A stretch of 64,000 nt of DNA from Verrucomicrobiales bacterium (GTDB lineage Bacteria; Verrucomicrobiota; Verrucomicrobiia; Methylacidiphilales; JAAUTS01). The position numbers and the translations under genes were made by a program. The stretch's first letter is position 1, and every line of letters starts with the position of its first letter. Below, in pieces: positions 54,444 to 63,268 of the stretch. The notes below the pieces were generated by a model. It was not told where the DNA came from, made no database searches, and saw nothing but the letters and a program-made list of their open reading frames with translations. The stretch is from assembly GCA_031256975.1 (NCBI GenBank), contig JAIRPN010000010.1, forward strand, positions 1 to 64,000, read 5' to 3'.

Positions 54444-55985
54444 TTAAAACTTCCAGTTCAGGTCGATTTGAAACATGTCCACCTGCTTGATCAGCGAGGA
54501 TGCCGTGGTGCTTGACGCGGTCAGACCCTTGACCGGGGTGGCATTGCCGTCAATGGCATTGGTATGGTTGTAAGCGGCGGTCAGCCAAACGTTGTCGGTG
54601 AAGGCGTACGCGGCGCGCAGGATGAATCCCTGCTGGTTCAGGTAATTCAGGGAAAAGAAGTTGGAATCAGTCAGGAAACTGTCATAGGCCGCCGCTTCGA
54701 TAAAGCGGTATTCGGCGATGAACTGCCAGTGTCCTTTTTTCTTGGTGTCGCCAAGTTGATAACCGACATTGAACAACTGGTTGCCGCCGCCATCGCGCAG
54801 TCCGTACACCCGGGCGCGGTCATTGGCGGACAGATTGTAACCCCAGCTGCCATAGACCCGGTGCGGCAGGCCAAAAGCTTGCCAATTGACCTCGACGGGT
54901 AGGGTTACCACGTCGATCCGCCCGAAGTAGGTATAGCCGTTCACTTGCGGCAGCTGGCTGGTGTCGAACGCCGCGTTGCCGTCCTGCTGGTTGGCGGTGA
55001 TGTAGGCCGAACCATCGGTCTCGGTGATGAAGGAAGGGGCCACCGACACATAGGCGTTTTTGTCAAAATTGTACCGCGCCTCGGCCTGGCCGATGAACAG
55101 GAACTGGTCGCTGCTGGGGGTTTGCCCCGCCACCCAGGAACTGTCCTCGTTCACGTTGGAAATGATGAACTCACCGCCACGCAGGTTCAGATTCAAACCT
55201 TCCACGCCGACGTCCTTCCAGCCGATTTGTTCGGCAAAGCCTTCCGGGTTGATTTCAGAATAGAACAGCAGGTCGTTATTGAAGAAGGGCTGCAGAATTT
55301 TGCCCGCGCGAAAATCAATATAATCGCCAATGGAATTATTAAATAAACTGGGCGTTGCACTTTCATATTCCAAATAGGCCAGGCCTATGTTCATGCCCAT
55401 GTTGTCTTTGCTGAAGAATCCGCCAAAATCGGTATTAGCACTATCACTTTTGGTTCCGGTTTCCAGCCGGACGCCGGCTTTCCAGTTTTCTGCAAACTGA
55501 TAATCGACCCCCAAACGCACGCGTAAGCGGTATCGGTCCTGGTCATGATTTTGGTTGGCGGGACCTTCGGTGGATGCGTTATTCCATTGATAACGAATTC
55601 TTGCGTCACCGTATAATCTCAAGCCGGTGACGGCTTTTGAGCCGAGTTGCAGGAAACCGCCCGGGGCAGACTGGTTTTGTTTTTGCATGGTTGCCGCAAT
55701 ATTTTCTGCCTCAACCCCGCTCAAGATGCCTTTCTGCACCAATGCTTCGATCAAGGCGTTGTTGTCTCCGGTCATTTTTTCTGTTTTGGCGGTTGTCGAG
55801 GCAACTGGAATTGAATCAATTCCGGCCTGTGATTTTCCGGTGCTCAATGATAACAAGGCAATGATTAAGCCGGATTGAACACACCGTTTTATCCTGCCTT
55901 TTACGTCCCTGTACCGTAAGCAATTAATAACCTGTAAAACCGCCCGATTCAGGCGGACCGACCCATGAGGATGCCTCTTTCGCAT
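54444..55985 (-). CDS. Outer-membrane beta-barrel porin
   Basis: 513 aa. The N-terminus has a basic region and a hydrophobic signal segment (SGLIIALLSLSTGKSQAG), then a short helical stretch with an S-layer-like IEALVQKGILSGVEAENI, and from GLRLYGDARIRYQWNN onward a long series of amphipathic strands ending in FQIDLNWKF, an aromatic terminal residue as in outer-membrane barrels. It resembles the putative-porin family of Bacteroidota/Verrucomicrobiota. ATG 55985 is preceded by AAAGGAAA. Position at the head of modABC suggests it admits molybdate across the outer membrane. Confidence 0.82.
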   Translation of the reverse strand: MRKRHPHGSVRLNRAVLQVINCLRYRDVKGRIKRCVQSGLIIALLSLSTGKSQAGIDSIPVASTTAKTEKMTGDNNALIEALVQKGILSGVEAENIAATMQKQNQSAPGGFLQLGSKAVTGLRLYGDARIRYQWNNASTEGPANQNHDQDRYRLRVRLGVDYQFAENWKAGVRLETGTKSDSANTDFGGFFSKDNMGMNIGLAYLEYESATPSLFNNSIGDYIDFRAGKILQPFFNNDLLFYSEINPEGFAEQIGWKDVGVEGLNLNLRGGEFIISNVNEDSSWVAGQTPSSDQFLFIGQAEARYNFDKNAYVSVAPSFITETDGSAYITANQQDGNAAFDTSQLPQVNGYTYFGRIDVVTLPVEVNWQAFGLPHRVYGSWGYNLSANDRARVYGLRDGGGNQLFNVGYQLGDTKKKGHWQFIAEYRFIEAAAYDSFLTDSNFFSLNYLNQQGFILRAAYAFTDNVWLTAAYNHTNAIDGNATPVKGLTASSTTASSLIKQVDMFQIDLNWKF

Positions 55986-56096
55986 AATTTATTTTCCTTT
56001 ATGCGCAGACGCCCGTCTTTCGGGTAAGTACCGCGAGAATTAATTCAAATCTTCCGGTCTGTCCGGTGATCTAAAAAATCCGCCAACTGGGGAAGT
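55986..56096 (-). promoter_or_regulatory. Leader of the porin-modABC operon
   Basis: Read on the minus strand it contains CCCG-AAAGA-CGGG, a small stable hairpin 30-45 bases before the porin ATG, and the ribosome site. The arrangement could be a regulatory leader, but it does not fit the Moco riboswitch as I know it. Confidence 0.3.
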
Positions 56097-56294
56097 TCAT
56101 GATCCAAACTGGATTTTTTCGGTCTTGTGCACTTGAACCACTTTGCCCGCGTGCACCCGAACCACCACTTCGCCGTAATCAAGTTTCCGAACATAGTCTT
56201 TTACCGCACAGACCCATTGTCCTGCCTGAGTTTCACAATAAGAGCGTGACTCCTTATTACCGGCGTTTTTACTAATGTTCAGATCTACTGCCAT
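56097..56294 (-). CDS. DUF2292 (YezD-like) small protein
   Basis: The C-terminal part (VKDYVRKLDYGEVVVRVHAGKVVQVHKTEKIQF) matches the YezD/DUF2292 family, whose members are usually 50-70 residues and often accompany sulfur or oxyanion transport genes. The start is uncertain: the track uses a TTG at 56396, which lies in a palindrome; ATG 56294 gives a 65-residue protein, the family's length, and is preferred here. It precedes the porin-modABC genes on the same strand. Confidence 0.65.
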   Translation of the reverse strand: MAVDLNISKNAGNKESRSYCETQAGQWVCAVKDYVRKLDYGEVVVRVHAGKVVQVHKTEKIQFGS

Positions 56295-56373
56295 CAATTG
56301 TGAAAAAGCATTTTTTATTCCAATGTTACTAATGTGCTGGGTAATTGAATGGATAGTAAAATTTAAAATGCCC

Positions 56374-56398
56374 ATATAATTTTGGATTATATCCAAAA
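56374..56398. promoter_or_regulatory. Nested palindromes upstream of the DUF2292-porin-mod operon
   Basis: Two overlapping perfect inverted repeats: ATATAAT-TTTGG-ATTATAT (56374-56392) and TTTTGGAT-TAT-ATCCAAAA (56380-56398). The first has the spacing and AT content of ModE-type molybdate-repressor sites (TATAT half-sites). It lies where an operator for the minus-strand operon would be expected; no modE gene is in the window. Confidence 0.45.
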
Positions 56399-56773
56399 GA
56401 TAATTTCTACTTTGATTTGGGCGTTTTTCTGGTCCAAATGGAGGTTAAGTAAGAGTGGCGTGATGGTTCATTTGAAAAATCGGGTTCGGCCGTTAAAAAG
56501 TTTGATGTTGCATTACAAAACAGTACGGATTCTTCCGTAAGGATGGTTAAAACTGCGTAATGCATAAAATTGGAGTCGGACTACTTTCCTTGCCGGTATT
56601 TAAGCAAATTCGCGCAGGCTTTTTCTCGTTTCGAATTCCATTATCATTATCCCATAAAAATAAGGATAAATGGTTCTGTTTGTTTGGATTTTCAACAAAA
56701 AATGGAAACAACATCCGTTTAAAAGGCAATTTCTCCCTTTAAATTCTCTTAAATTCCGATTGGTAAAACGTTA
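56399..56773. other. Intergenic region between divergent operons
   Basis: AT-rich sequence between the minus-strand DUF2292 gene and the plus-strand IclR gene. The two ~60-codon ORFs on opposite strands (56547-56729 and 56560-56742) overlap each other, lack ribosome sites and look random. Apart from the promoter elements listed at either end I see nothing definite. Confidence 0.5.
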
Positions 56774-56812
56774 TTGACATTTTGTTTCATTATTGGAACT
56801 ATAATTCCAATA
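56774..56812 (+). promoter_or_regulatory. Promoter and operator of the IclR-family regulator gene
   Basis: TTGACA (56774-56779) and TATAAT (56800-56805), separated by 20 bases (longer than the usual 17). The -10 box lies within a perfect palindrome TATTGGAA-CTATAA-TTCCAATA (56791-56812). IclR-type regulators bind such imperfect or perfect TGGAA...TTCCA repeats, so this is a likely autoregulatory operator. The ATG at 56818 follows within about 6 bases of the operator, so the transcript would have a very short leader. Confidence 0.6.
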
Positions 56813-56817
56813 CTGAA

Positions 56818-57582
56818 ATGAATACCATTCCGAACCTATCCAAAGCCTGTCTTGTTCTCAGTGTTCTTGCTGTCCGTAGAGAAGGGGTCTCGCTGCTGGA
56901 ATTATCGCAAACGCTAAAGATTCCGCGCACGACCACTTTCCGGATATTGAATACTTTTTGTGAGCACGGGTTGGTGGCCAAGGAGGAAGGCAACTATGTG
57001 ACGGGCCCTGAATTGGCAAGAATCGGACTACTGTCGCTGAGCGGGATGGAAATTCGTGACCATGCACAGCCATTGCTGGCGGCCTTGGCACGGGACACGG
57101 GGGAGACGGCGCACCTGGCGATTCCTTCGGAACAGGCGTCGCTGATTTTGGAGGTTTGCGACAGCCCGAATCCGTTGCGCGCCGCCTCGCGGGCGGGAAC
57201 TCTGGCCGACCTGCATGCCTCGTCGACCGGCAAGGTGTTTTTGGCGTTCATGGATGAGGAGGAGCGCGAAACCTTATTAAAGTCATTGGCCTTAGATCAG
57301 CGCACCAAGAATACGATCACGACGGTGGCGGCCTTGCGGGAGGAATGTGAAAAAGTGCGCAAACAGGGTTATGGAATTGATGACGAGGAGTATTTCATCG
57401 GCATCCGCTGCCTTGCGGCGCCCGTGCGCAACATGTACGGAAAAGTAATCGCGTCGATCGGCATCACCGGGACAGCGAACCGTTTCGTGGCTTTGCGCAA
57501 CGAGGAAGTGGCGCAATTGGTTTTGCAGGCCGCGTCCGGGTTGTCGCGGAAGCTTGGATATACGGTAAAAAGCCCCGGTTAA
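56818..57582 (+). CDS. IclR-family regulator, KdgR-like
   Basis: 254 aa from ATG 56818; the track's 56782 start (TTG) lies in the promoter. An N-terminal winged HTH (LLELSQTLKIPRTTTFRILNTFCEHGLV) is followed by the IclR effector domain (TGETAHLAIP, ASSTGKVFLAF, GYGIDDEEYFIGIRCLAAPVRN, SIGITGTANRF). KdgR, the repressor of pectin and 2-keto-3-deoxygluconate catabolism, belongs to this family, and kduI and kduD lie in the downstream operon, so the regulator probably senses a uronate-derived intermediate. Only 40 bases separate it from the next gene. Confidence 0.85.
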   Translation: MNTIPNLSKACLVLSVLAVRREGVSLLELSQTLKIPRTTTFRILNTFCEHGLVAKEEGNYVTGPELARIGLLSLSGMEIRDHAQPLLAALARDTGETAHLAIPSEQASLILEVCDSPNPLRAASRAGTLADLHASSTGKVFLAFMDEEERETLLKSLALDQRTKNTITTVAALREECEKVRKQGYGIDDEEYFIGIRCLAAPVRNMYGKVIASIGITGTANRFVALRNEEVAQLVLQAASGLSRKLGYTVKSPG

Positions 57583-57622
57583 GTATTTGAGTGTTAACAC
57601 AATCAACAAAAGGGAAGGTATC

Positions 57623-59311
57623 ATGAACAAAGTGAAGTCAATAATGGAAGTGGTGATATTGATGACAATTGGACTGGCTTGGGGGCACTTGGCATCCGCC
57701 GCGTCGTTTACCTGGGATCCTGCCAGTTCCGGAACAGGAAGCGATGGGAATGGCGTTTGGGATAATTCCGCTGCTTTTTGGTCGAATGGCTCCGGCGACC
57801 AAGTGTGGACATCGGGTACGGACAGTTTGCTCAATAGCGCTATTTTTGGCAAGGGAGGTGTCGCAGGTTCAGTGACAGTCAATGGTTCGCAATGGGTGCA
57901 AAGCATGACTTTTAATGCGGTTTCCAGCGGTACCTATGTAATCACTGGTGGAACGATTTTTATGAATGGTTCCGGTGCGGGGATCACAGCGGCCAACAAT
58001 ACCAATGTTGAACTGAACAGTACATTTGGGGCGAGTGGTACTTTTGGTTTGGCGGCTGCAACCTTTAGTGTTGGTAGTGGTGGCAGTTTGACTCTGTCCG
58101 GAGGCGCGGTTATTGCAAATAATCAGAATTTGCAGTTGCAAGGGGCGGGAACTTATTACATTACCGGTGGCACGTATAATGCGGTCAGCGGAAATTTCAC
58201 TTATTGGATAAAATCAAATGTGGTCCAGAGCGCGGGCAGTGTTAATGCAGGGACGGCCGGTGGTGGCGGAACGACTTGGATCGGTTACGGCGGTGACAGT
58301 GTCTATACGCTAACCGGCACCAGCGCCTCGCTAACCACCGGAATTTTGGCAATCTCGCGTGGAAATGTCGGGATGTTTGATTTGAAACAGGGTTTGGTTA
58401 CGGTTAGCAGTACTCTCGTGCGCATTGGTACCGACAACGCCGGCACTCTTACGGTGGAAGGCGGCACATTTAACGCCACTAACGCCGTGGCTAATATTAA
58501 TGAGGGCGCTGCCACCAAATTAGCGACAGCTAATATCCAGGGCGGTCTTACGCAGCTCAAGGGTATTCAATTTGGCGGTGTGGCGGCTACCACTTTTACC
58601 ACCGGGTCCGCAGTGCTGAACATGTCGAGTGGGACGCTTAATTTGGGAGCCAATGGCATTACCAATGCCTATAACGGGACGCTAACGACCAAAACCAATC
58701 TTTCCGGCGGTGTCATTGGCATGATTAGCGGCGTCAGTGCCTGGACTTCAACGGTGGACATGAACCTGTCCACGGGCGTTAATGGCAATGTGAGTTTTAA
58801 ACCCGACGTATCGGGCACCATTACCTTGCAGGGAAAGTTAACAGGCTCCGGCGGGTTTGATAAACTAGGCGCGGGCACGTTGTTGTTGACCGCAGCCAAC
58901 GACTATCAGGGCGGCACCGTCGTTAGCGCCGGGATTTTGCGGACTGACATGGTTGGCACGCTGGGCGCGGGCGATGTGTTTGTGGGTAGCGTGGGCACAT
59001 TAAGCCTGGGCAATAATTTGTCGATCAACAACCTGGCCGATCTTTCCTTTGATTTGGGAGCGGTGATCCAATTGGGTTACGACGGCACGCTAACGCTTAA
59101 TTCTTTGTCGATGAATGGCGTTTATATGGCTGCCGGGTTGCACAGTATTGACGAACTCAACAATTTTTTTGGCGGCACAACTTTTCAGCAAGTGAGCGGG
59201 TTCGCCAGCGAGATTTATATCAGCAGCATTCCTGAGCCCTCGGCACTGGCTTTGCTGTTGCTTGGAATGAGTGTGATGGCGGTTGGTGTCAGAAAGCGGT
59301 TTTTGTCATGA
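57623..59311 (+). CDS. PEP-CTERM protein with autotransporter-type beta-strand repeats
   Basis: 562 aa from ATG 57623 (GGGAAGG upstream). Signal peptide (VVILMTIGLAWGHLASAA), then a Ser/Thr/Gly/Asn-rich beta-helix-like body with repeats such as LTGSGGFDKLGAGTLLLTAANDYQGGT, and a C-terminal sorting signal: PEP motif (SIPEPSAL), hydrophobic helix (ALLLLGMSVMAVGV) and basic end (RKRFLS). It has no beta-barrel, so it would be processed by exosortase rather than self-secreted. It begins a run of ATGA-coupled genes with GH2 and kdu genes and may hold or display a surface polysaccharide-binding matrix. Confidence 0.85.
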   Translation: MNKVKSIMEVVILMTIGLAWGHLASAASFTWDPASSGTGSDGNGVWDNSAAFWSNGSGDQVWTSGTDSLLNSAIFGKGGVAGSVTVNGSQWVQSMTFNAVSSGTYVITGGTIFMNGSGAGITAANNTNVELNSTFGASGTFGLAAATFSVGSGGSLTLSGGAVIANNQNLQLQGAGTYYITGGTYNAVSGNFTYWIKSNVVQSAGSVNAGTAGGGGTTWIGYGGDSVYTLTGTSASLTTGILAISRGNVGMFDLKQGLVTVSSTLVRIGTDNAGTLTVEGGTFNATNAVANINEGAATKLATANIQGGLTQLKGIQFGGVAATTFTTGSAVLNMSSGTLNLGANGITNAYNGTLTTKTNLSGGVIGMISGVSAWTSTVDMNLSTGVNGNVSFKPDVSGTITLQGKLTGSGGFDKLGAGTLLLTAANDYQGGTVVSAGILRTDMVGTLGAGDVFVGSVGTLSLGNNLSINNLADLSFDLGAVIQLGYDGTLTLNSLSMNGVYMAAGLHSIDELNNFFGGTTFQQVSGFASEIYISSIPEPSALALLLLGMSVMAVGVRKRFLS

Positions 59312-62300
59312 GATTGTTGGCGATAGTTTTGGGTTTATGCGGAATCTTGCAAACTTCGTCGTTAGCGGCGCAGGAAAAATTATTCGCTTATCCCGAACGG
59401 GAGGTGACCTTACTGCGGCAAAATTGGATGATGAGCAAGGCCGAAGCGGGGCAGAACGGGGCCGAACTTTCCAAGCCGAATTTCACTGTTAGCGGCTGGC
59501 AAAAAGCGATTGTGCCGGGAACGGTGTTGAACAGCCTCGTCGCCAACGGTGTTTATCCTGAGCCGTATTTCGGCAATAACAACCAACGCGGCAAGCGCAA
59601 GATTCCCGACATTTTTGACAAGGGCCCGGCATTTTACACCTACTGGTTTCGCAGCAATTTCCAGATCCCGGCATCGTTCAAGGGCAGGCAGGTTTGGCTG
59701 CAATTCGATGGCATCAATTACAAGGCCGACATTTGGCTGAATGGCAAGCAATTGGGGTCGATGGCGGGCATGTTCAACCGCGGATTATTCGATATTAGCG
59801 AGTCGGCGGTGGTTGGAGGCGAGAATGTGCTGGCGGTGCTGGTGCATCCGATTGATCCGCCGAACGGCTTCAAGACGCCGACCAATCCCGATCCCAATGC
59901 CAAGAATGAAAACCGCAACGGCGCGGACGGGCAAATCGGGCAATTTGTCACCATGCTGATGACCGCCGGCTGGGACTTCACGTTCAAGGACGGCATCCGC
60001 GACCGCAACACCGGCATCTGGCGCGACGTCAAATTGTTCGCCACGGGGCCGGTATTGTTGAGAAATCCCTTCGTCGTTAGCGAGTTGCCATTACCGGATC
60101 TTTCATCGTCGAAGGAAACGGTCAGCGTCGAATTGCGCAACGCCACCAGCCAGCCGCAGAAGGGGACGCTAACGGCGAAGATTGATGAGAACAACATCAG
60201 CATCAAGCAGGAAGTCTCGTTGAAACCGGGAGAGACGCTAACGGTGAAATTTTCGTCGGAGCAGTTCAAGGAACTGAATTTCAACAAACCACGCTTGTGG
60301 TGGCCCTTCAACAAGGGTGAGCAATTCCTGTATCACTTGTCGTTGAAATTCGAGCAGGGTTCCGCTGTTAGCGACCAATTGAAAACCCGTTTTGCGGTGC
60401 GTGACATTCGTTCCGATCGCAATACGCCGGACCAGAGCCGGATCTTTTACGTCAACGGCAAGCGCCTTTTCCTGCACGGCGCCAACTGGATTCCCGAGGC
60501 GATGTGTCGCAATTCCTACGAGCGCACTGAGGCGGAATTGCGTTACACCAAACAGTCCGGGGTTAATTTCCTGCGCTTCTGGGCGGGCGGTGTGACCGAG
60601 TCGGATGAGTTTTTTGATTTGTGTGATGAGCTTGGTATTCTGGTGTGGGTGGAGTTCTGGCAGTCGGGCGACACGATCATTCCGACAACGGACAAGGACA
60701 TCTACCTCGACAACGTGCGCGACACGGTGCTGCGCATCCGCAATCATCCGAGTCTGGCGTATTATGTTTCCGCCAATGAACGCGACAGAAAGGGCATTAT
60801 TTCGATCGAAGACATGCTCAAGGAACTTGACCCGACCATTGGTTACCAGCCCGGTTCGGAAACGGACGGGGTGCATGACGGCAGCCCCTACGGGACTTGC
60901 AATCCAATGTGGTATTACGAGGACACAGGCTCGGACCGTGGCAGCCGCATCAACGGTTTGTGTCCCGAATACGGCACGCCGATTACCCCGACCATTGACG
61001 CCCTGCGTGAGATGATGCCGGAGGAGGATTTGTGGCCGATCAACAAACCGGTGTGGGATTATTTGGACGGCGATGGTTTTCATGGCATGACCGGAGCGTA
61101 CCAGAATGCGGTGCGGCAGTATGGCGCGTCGGCCAACATCGAGGAGTACGCGTGGAAAGGCCAAATGTTCGGCGCCCTGGCCTACCGGGCCTTGTGGGAA
61201 TGCTGGAACGCCAACCGCTTCGAATACGGCGACCGTTTCAGCACCGGGGTGTTGTTCTGGTATTTGAACAGTCCGAACCGCCAGACTTGCGCGCGCATGT
61301 GGGATTGGTCGCTGGAGCCGACCGCGGCGTTGTATTTCAGCCAGAAGGCGCACGAACCGTTGCATATTCAGTACGATTTTCTGAAGAATACCGTTGGTGT
61401 TAATAACGAACTTCCACAAGCGTTTAACGGACTGACTGCTGCTATTAGCGTGTACAATTTTGACATGAGCGTGGCGTTGCAAAAATCGGCGAAGATCGAT
61501 GTGCCGGCGGATGTGTTTGTGAAGGATGCGCTAACGGTGAAATTGCCGGATAATTTAAGCGCGTTGCATTTCATCAAACTGACTCTGAGCGACGCTAATG
61601 GCAAGGTATTGTCGGACAATTTCTACTGGCGTTCCACCATGCCGTACAAGTCGGGACGCACTTGGACCGGGTCGCTGTATCAGGGCATGGGCAGCATCAA
61701 CCGGCTGCCAAAAGCGGAGATCAAGGCCGAGGTGAAACAGTCGGACGCCAATGGCAAACATTACTACGAAGTGGCGGTGAACAATCCGTCGAAGGCGCTG
61801 GCGTTCATGGTCTGGCTGCGCTTGCAGGACGCTAATGGCAAGCCGGTACGTCCGGCGTTTTACGACGACAATTTCTTTTCGCTGTTGCCGGGGGAATCGA
61901 AAACGGTGCGAATCGAATATGCCGCCAATGTCGATCCGTCGAAGACGAAATTGTTGGTGGATGGCTGGAACGTGTCGCGCAAGCAATTCGAAAACGGCAA
62001 ATTGACCGATCTGCCGGATATTCGCGCGGTACGACCATTGAGTCTTGCCCAGATGAAGCCGGTGACGGTGTCTGGCTTCGACGGTGAATACAAGCCGGAG
62101 TTTGCGGTGGATCTGGACGACAATACGCGCTGGGCTTCGCCCCGTGCCGACAACCAGTGGATCGCGATTGATCTGCAAACACCCACCCGCTTCAGTTCGG
62201 TCGGGTTGTCGTGGGAATCCGCCTATGGCAAGGAATTCAAGATACAGGTCTCCGACGACGGTTCGAACTGGAAGGACGTTGCCCATGTCACCGACGGCAA

Positions 62301-62418
62301 GGGCGGCATGGAAACGGTCAAATTTGACCCGGTGACGGCCCGTTATGTGCGGATGTTGGGTATCAAACGGGCGATTAATTATGGCTTTTCCCTATGGGAC
62401 TTCGCGGTGTATCCGTGA
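59308..62418 (+). CDS. Secreted glycoside hydrolase family 2 enzyme with F5/8C domain
   Basis: 1036 aa, ATGA overlap with the PEP-CTERM gene. Signal peptide (LLAIVLGLCGILQTSSLAAQ), then a jelly-roll sugar-binding domain (VWLQFDGINYKADIWLNGKQLG is the GH2 N-terminal signature), an Ig-like domain, and a TIM barrel with FYVNGKRLFLHGANWIPE, an Asn-Glu acid/base candidate in YYVSANERD (about residue 490) and a nucleophile candidate in EEYAWKGQ (about 612). The last ~120 residues form an F5/8 type C carbohydrate-binding domain (AVDLDDNTRWASPRADNQW...IQVSDDGSNW). Closest in kind to beta-mannosidases and exo-glucosaminidases of the family; substrate not determinable here, but the kdu neighbours suggest a plant cell-wall polymer. 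Confidence 0.85.
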   Translation: MRLLAIVLGLCGILQTSSLAAQEKLFAYPEREVTLLRQNWMMSKAEAGQNGAELSKPNFTVSGWQKAIVPGTVLNSLVANGVYPEPYFGNNNQRGKRKIPDIFDKGPAFYTYWFRSNFQIPASFKGRQVWLQFDGINYKADIWLNGKQLGSMAGMFNRGLFDISESAVVGGENVLAVLVHPIDPPNGFKTPTNPDPNAKNENRNGADGQIGQFVTMLMTAGWDFTFKDGIRDRNTGIWRDVKLFATGPVLLRNPFVVSELPLPDLSSSKETVSVELRNATSQPQKGTLTAKIDENNISIKQEVSLKPGETLTVKFSSEQFKELNFNKPRLWWPFNKGEQFLYHLSLKFEQGSAVSDQLKTRFAVRDIRSDRNTPDQSRIFYVNGKRLFLHGANWIPEAMCRNSYERTEAELRYTKQSGVNFLRFWAGGVTESDEFFDLCDELGILVWVEFWQSGDTIIPTTDKDIYLDNVRDTVLRIRNHPSLAYYVSANERDRKGIISIEDMLKELDPTIGYQPGSETDGVHDGSPYGTCNPMWYYEDTGSDRGSRINGLCPEYGTPITPTIDALREMMPEEDLWPINKPVWDYLDGDGFHGMTGAYQNAVRQYGASANIEEYAWKGQMFGALAYRALWECWNANRFEYGDRFSTGVLFWYLNSPNRQTCARMWDWSLEPTAALYFSQKAHEPLHIQYDFLKNTVGVNNELPQAFNGLTAAISVYNFDMSVALQKSAKIDVPADVFVKDALTVKLPDNLSALHFIKLTLSDANGKVLSDNFYWRSTMPYKSGRTWTGSLYQGMGSINRLPKAEIKAEVKQSDANGKHYYEVAVNNPSKALAFMVWLRLQDANGKPVRPAFYDDNFFSLLPGESKTVRIEYAANVDPSKTKLLVDGWNVSRKQFENGKLTDLPDIRAVRPLSLAQMKPVTVSGFDGEYKPEFAVDLDDNTRWASPRADNQWIAIDLQTPTRFSSVGLSWESAYGKEFKIQVSDDGSNWKDVAHVTDGKGGMETVKFDPVTARYVRMLGIKRAINYGFSLWDFAVYP

Positions 62419-62440
62419 GAAAATTTTGGTAAACTAAGGT

Positions 62441-63268
62441 ATGAAAAATTTACGAGTGGCGGATGAAGTGCGTTATCAGACGATGACCACGGCGGAATTG
62501 CGCGAACATTTTCTGGTGAATTTGTTCACCGAGGGAAAACTGGAATTGGTCTATACCGATGCGGATCGTGCGGTGATCGGTTCGGCGGTGCCGACGGACA
62601 CGCCGCTAACACTGAACGCCGCGGACGCGTTGCGGGCGGAATATTTTCTGGAGCGACGTGAACTGGGTGTCATCAACGTGGGTGGCGAGGGCAAGGTCGT
62701 CGTTAGCGGCCAAAGTTATGAACTGGAGCATTGCGACGCGTTGTATGTGGGGCGAGGCAATCGCGAGGTGTCTTTTGCCAGTGTTGATCCCAAGCAACCG
62801 GCGTGCTTTTACTTGTTGAGTTATCCCGCGCACCGGGAATACCCGACGCTAATGGCGAAGAAGGCCGATGCCAAGGCGGTTCGGCTCGGCGAGCAGGCAA
62901 CCTGCAACAAGCGGACGATCTATAAATATATCCATTCGCAGGGCATCCAGAGCTGCCAGTTGGTGATGGGCTTCACGGTGCTTGACGAGGGCAGCGTGTG
63001 GAACACCATGCCGACCCACACGCATGACCGGCGTTCGGAGATTTATTTGTACTTCGACATGCAAGCGGAGACACGGGTGATTCACCTAATGGGCAAGCCG
63101 GATGAGACTCGTAATTTGGTGGTCGCTAACCGCCAGATGGTGGTGTCGCCGAGCTGGTCGATTCATTCCGGCGCAGGCACCGGCGCCTACACGTTTTGCT
63201 GGGGCATGGGTGGCGAGAACCAGGATTTCGACGACATGGACATGGTGGCAATCAAGGATTTGCGATGA
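62441..63268 (+). CDS. kduI: 5-dehydro-4-deoxy-D-glucuronate isomerase KduI
   Basis: 275 aa, aligning end to end with Escherichia coli KduI: YFLERRELGVINVGGEGKVVVSG, DALYVGRGNREVSFASVDP, and the zinc site THTHDRRSEIYLYF plus SWSIHSGAGTGAYTF. It converts the pectin/glycosaminoglycan breakdown product 5-keto-4-deoxyuronate to 2,5-diketo-3-deoxygluconate. It overlaps kduD by ATGA and follows GH2 by 22 bases. Confidence 0.96.
   Translation: MKNLRVADEVRYQTMTTAELREHFLVNLFTEGKLELVYTDADRAVIGSAVPTDTPLTLNAADALRAEYFLERRELGVINVGGEGKVVVSGQSYELEHCDALYVGRGNREVSFASVDPKQPACFYLLSYPAHREYPTLMAKKADAKAVRLGEQATCNKRTIYKYIHSQGIQSCQLVMGFTVLDEGSVWNTMPTHTHDRRSEIYLYFDMQAETRVIHLMGKPDETRNLVVANRQMVVSPSWSIHSGAGTGAYTFCWGMGGENQDFDDMDMVAIKDLR

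Noticed and set aside
55986-56040. Hairpin upstream of the porin considered as a c-di-GMP or Moco riboswitch
   Set aside because: Only one small stem is visible; the conserved loop sequences of those riboswitches are not present.
56547-56742. Opposing ~60-aa ORFs in the gap before the IclR gene
   Set aside because: Mutually antisense, AT-rich, no start signals, no recognisable residues.
60238-61482. 414-aa minus-strand ORF inside the GH2 gene
   Set aside because: Shadow of a clear GH2 enzyme; no motifs of its own.
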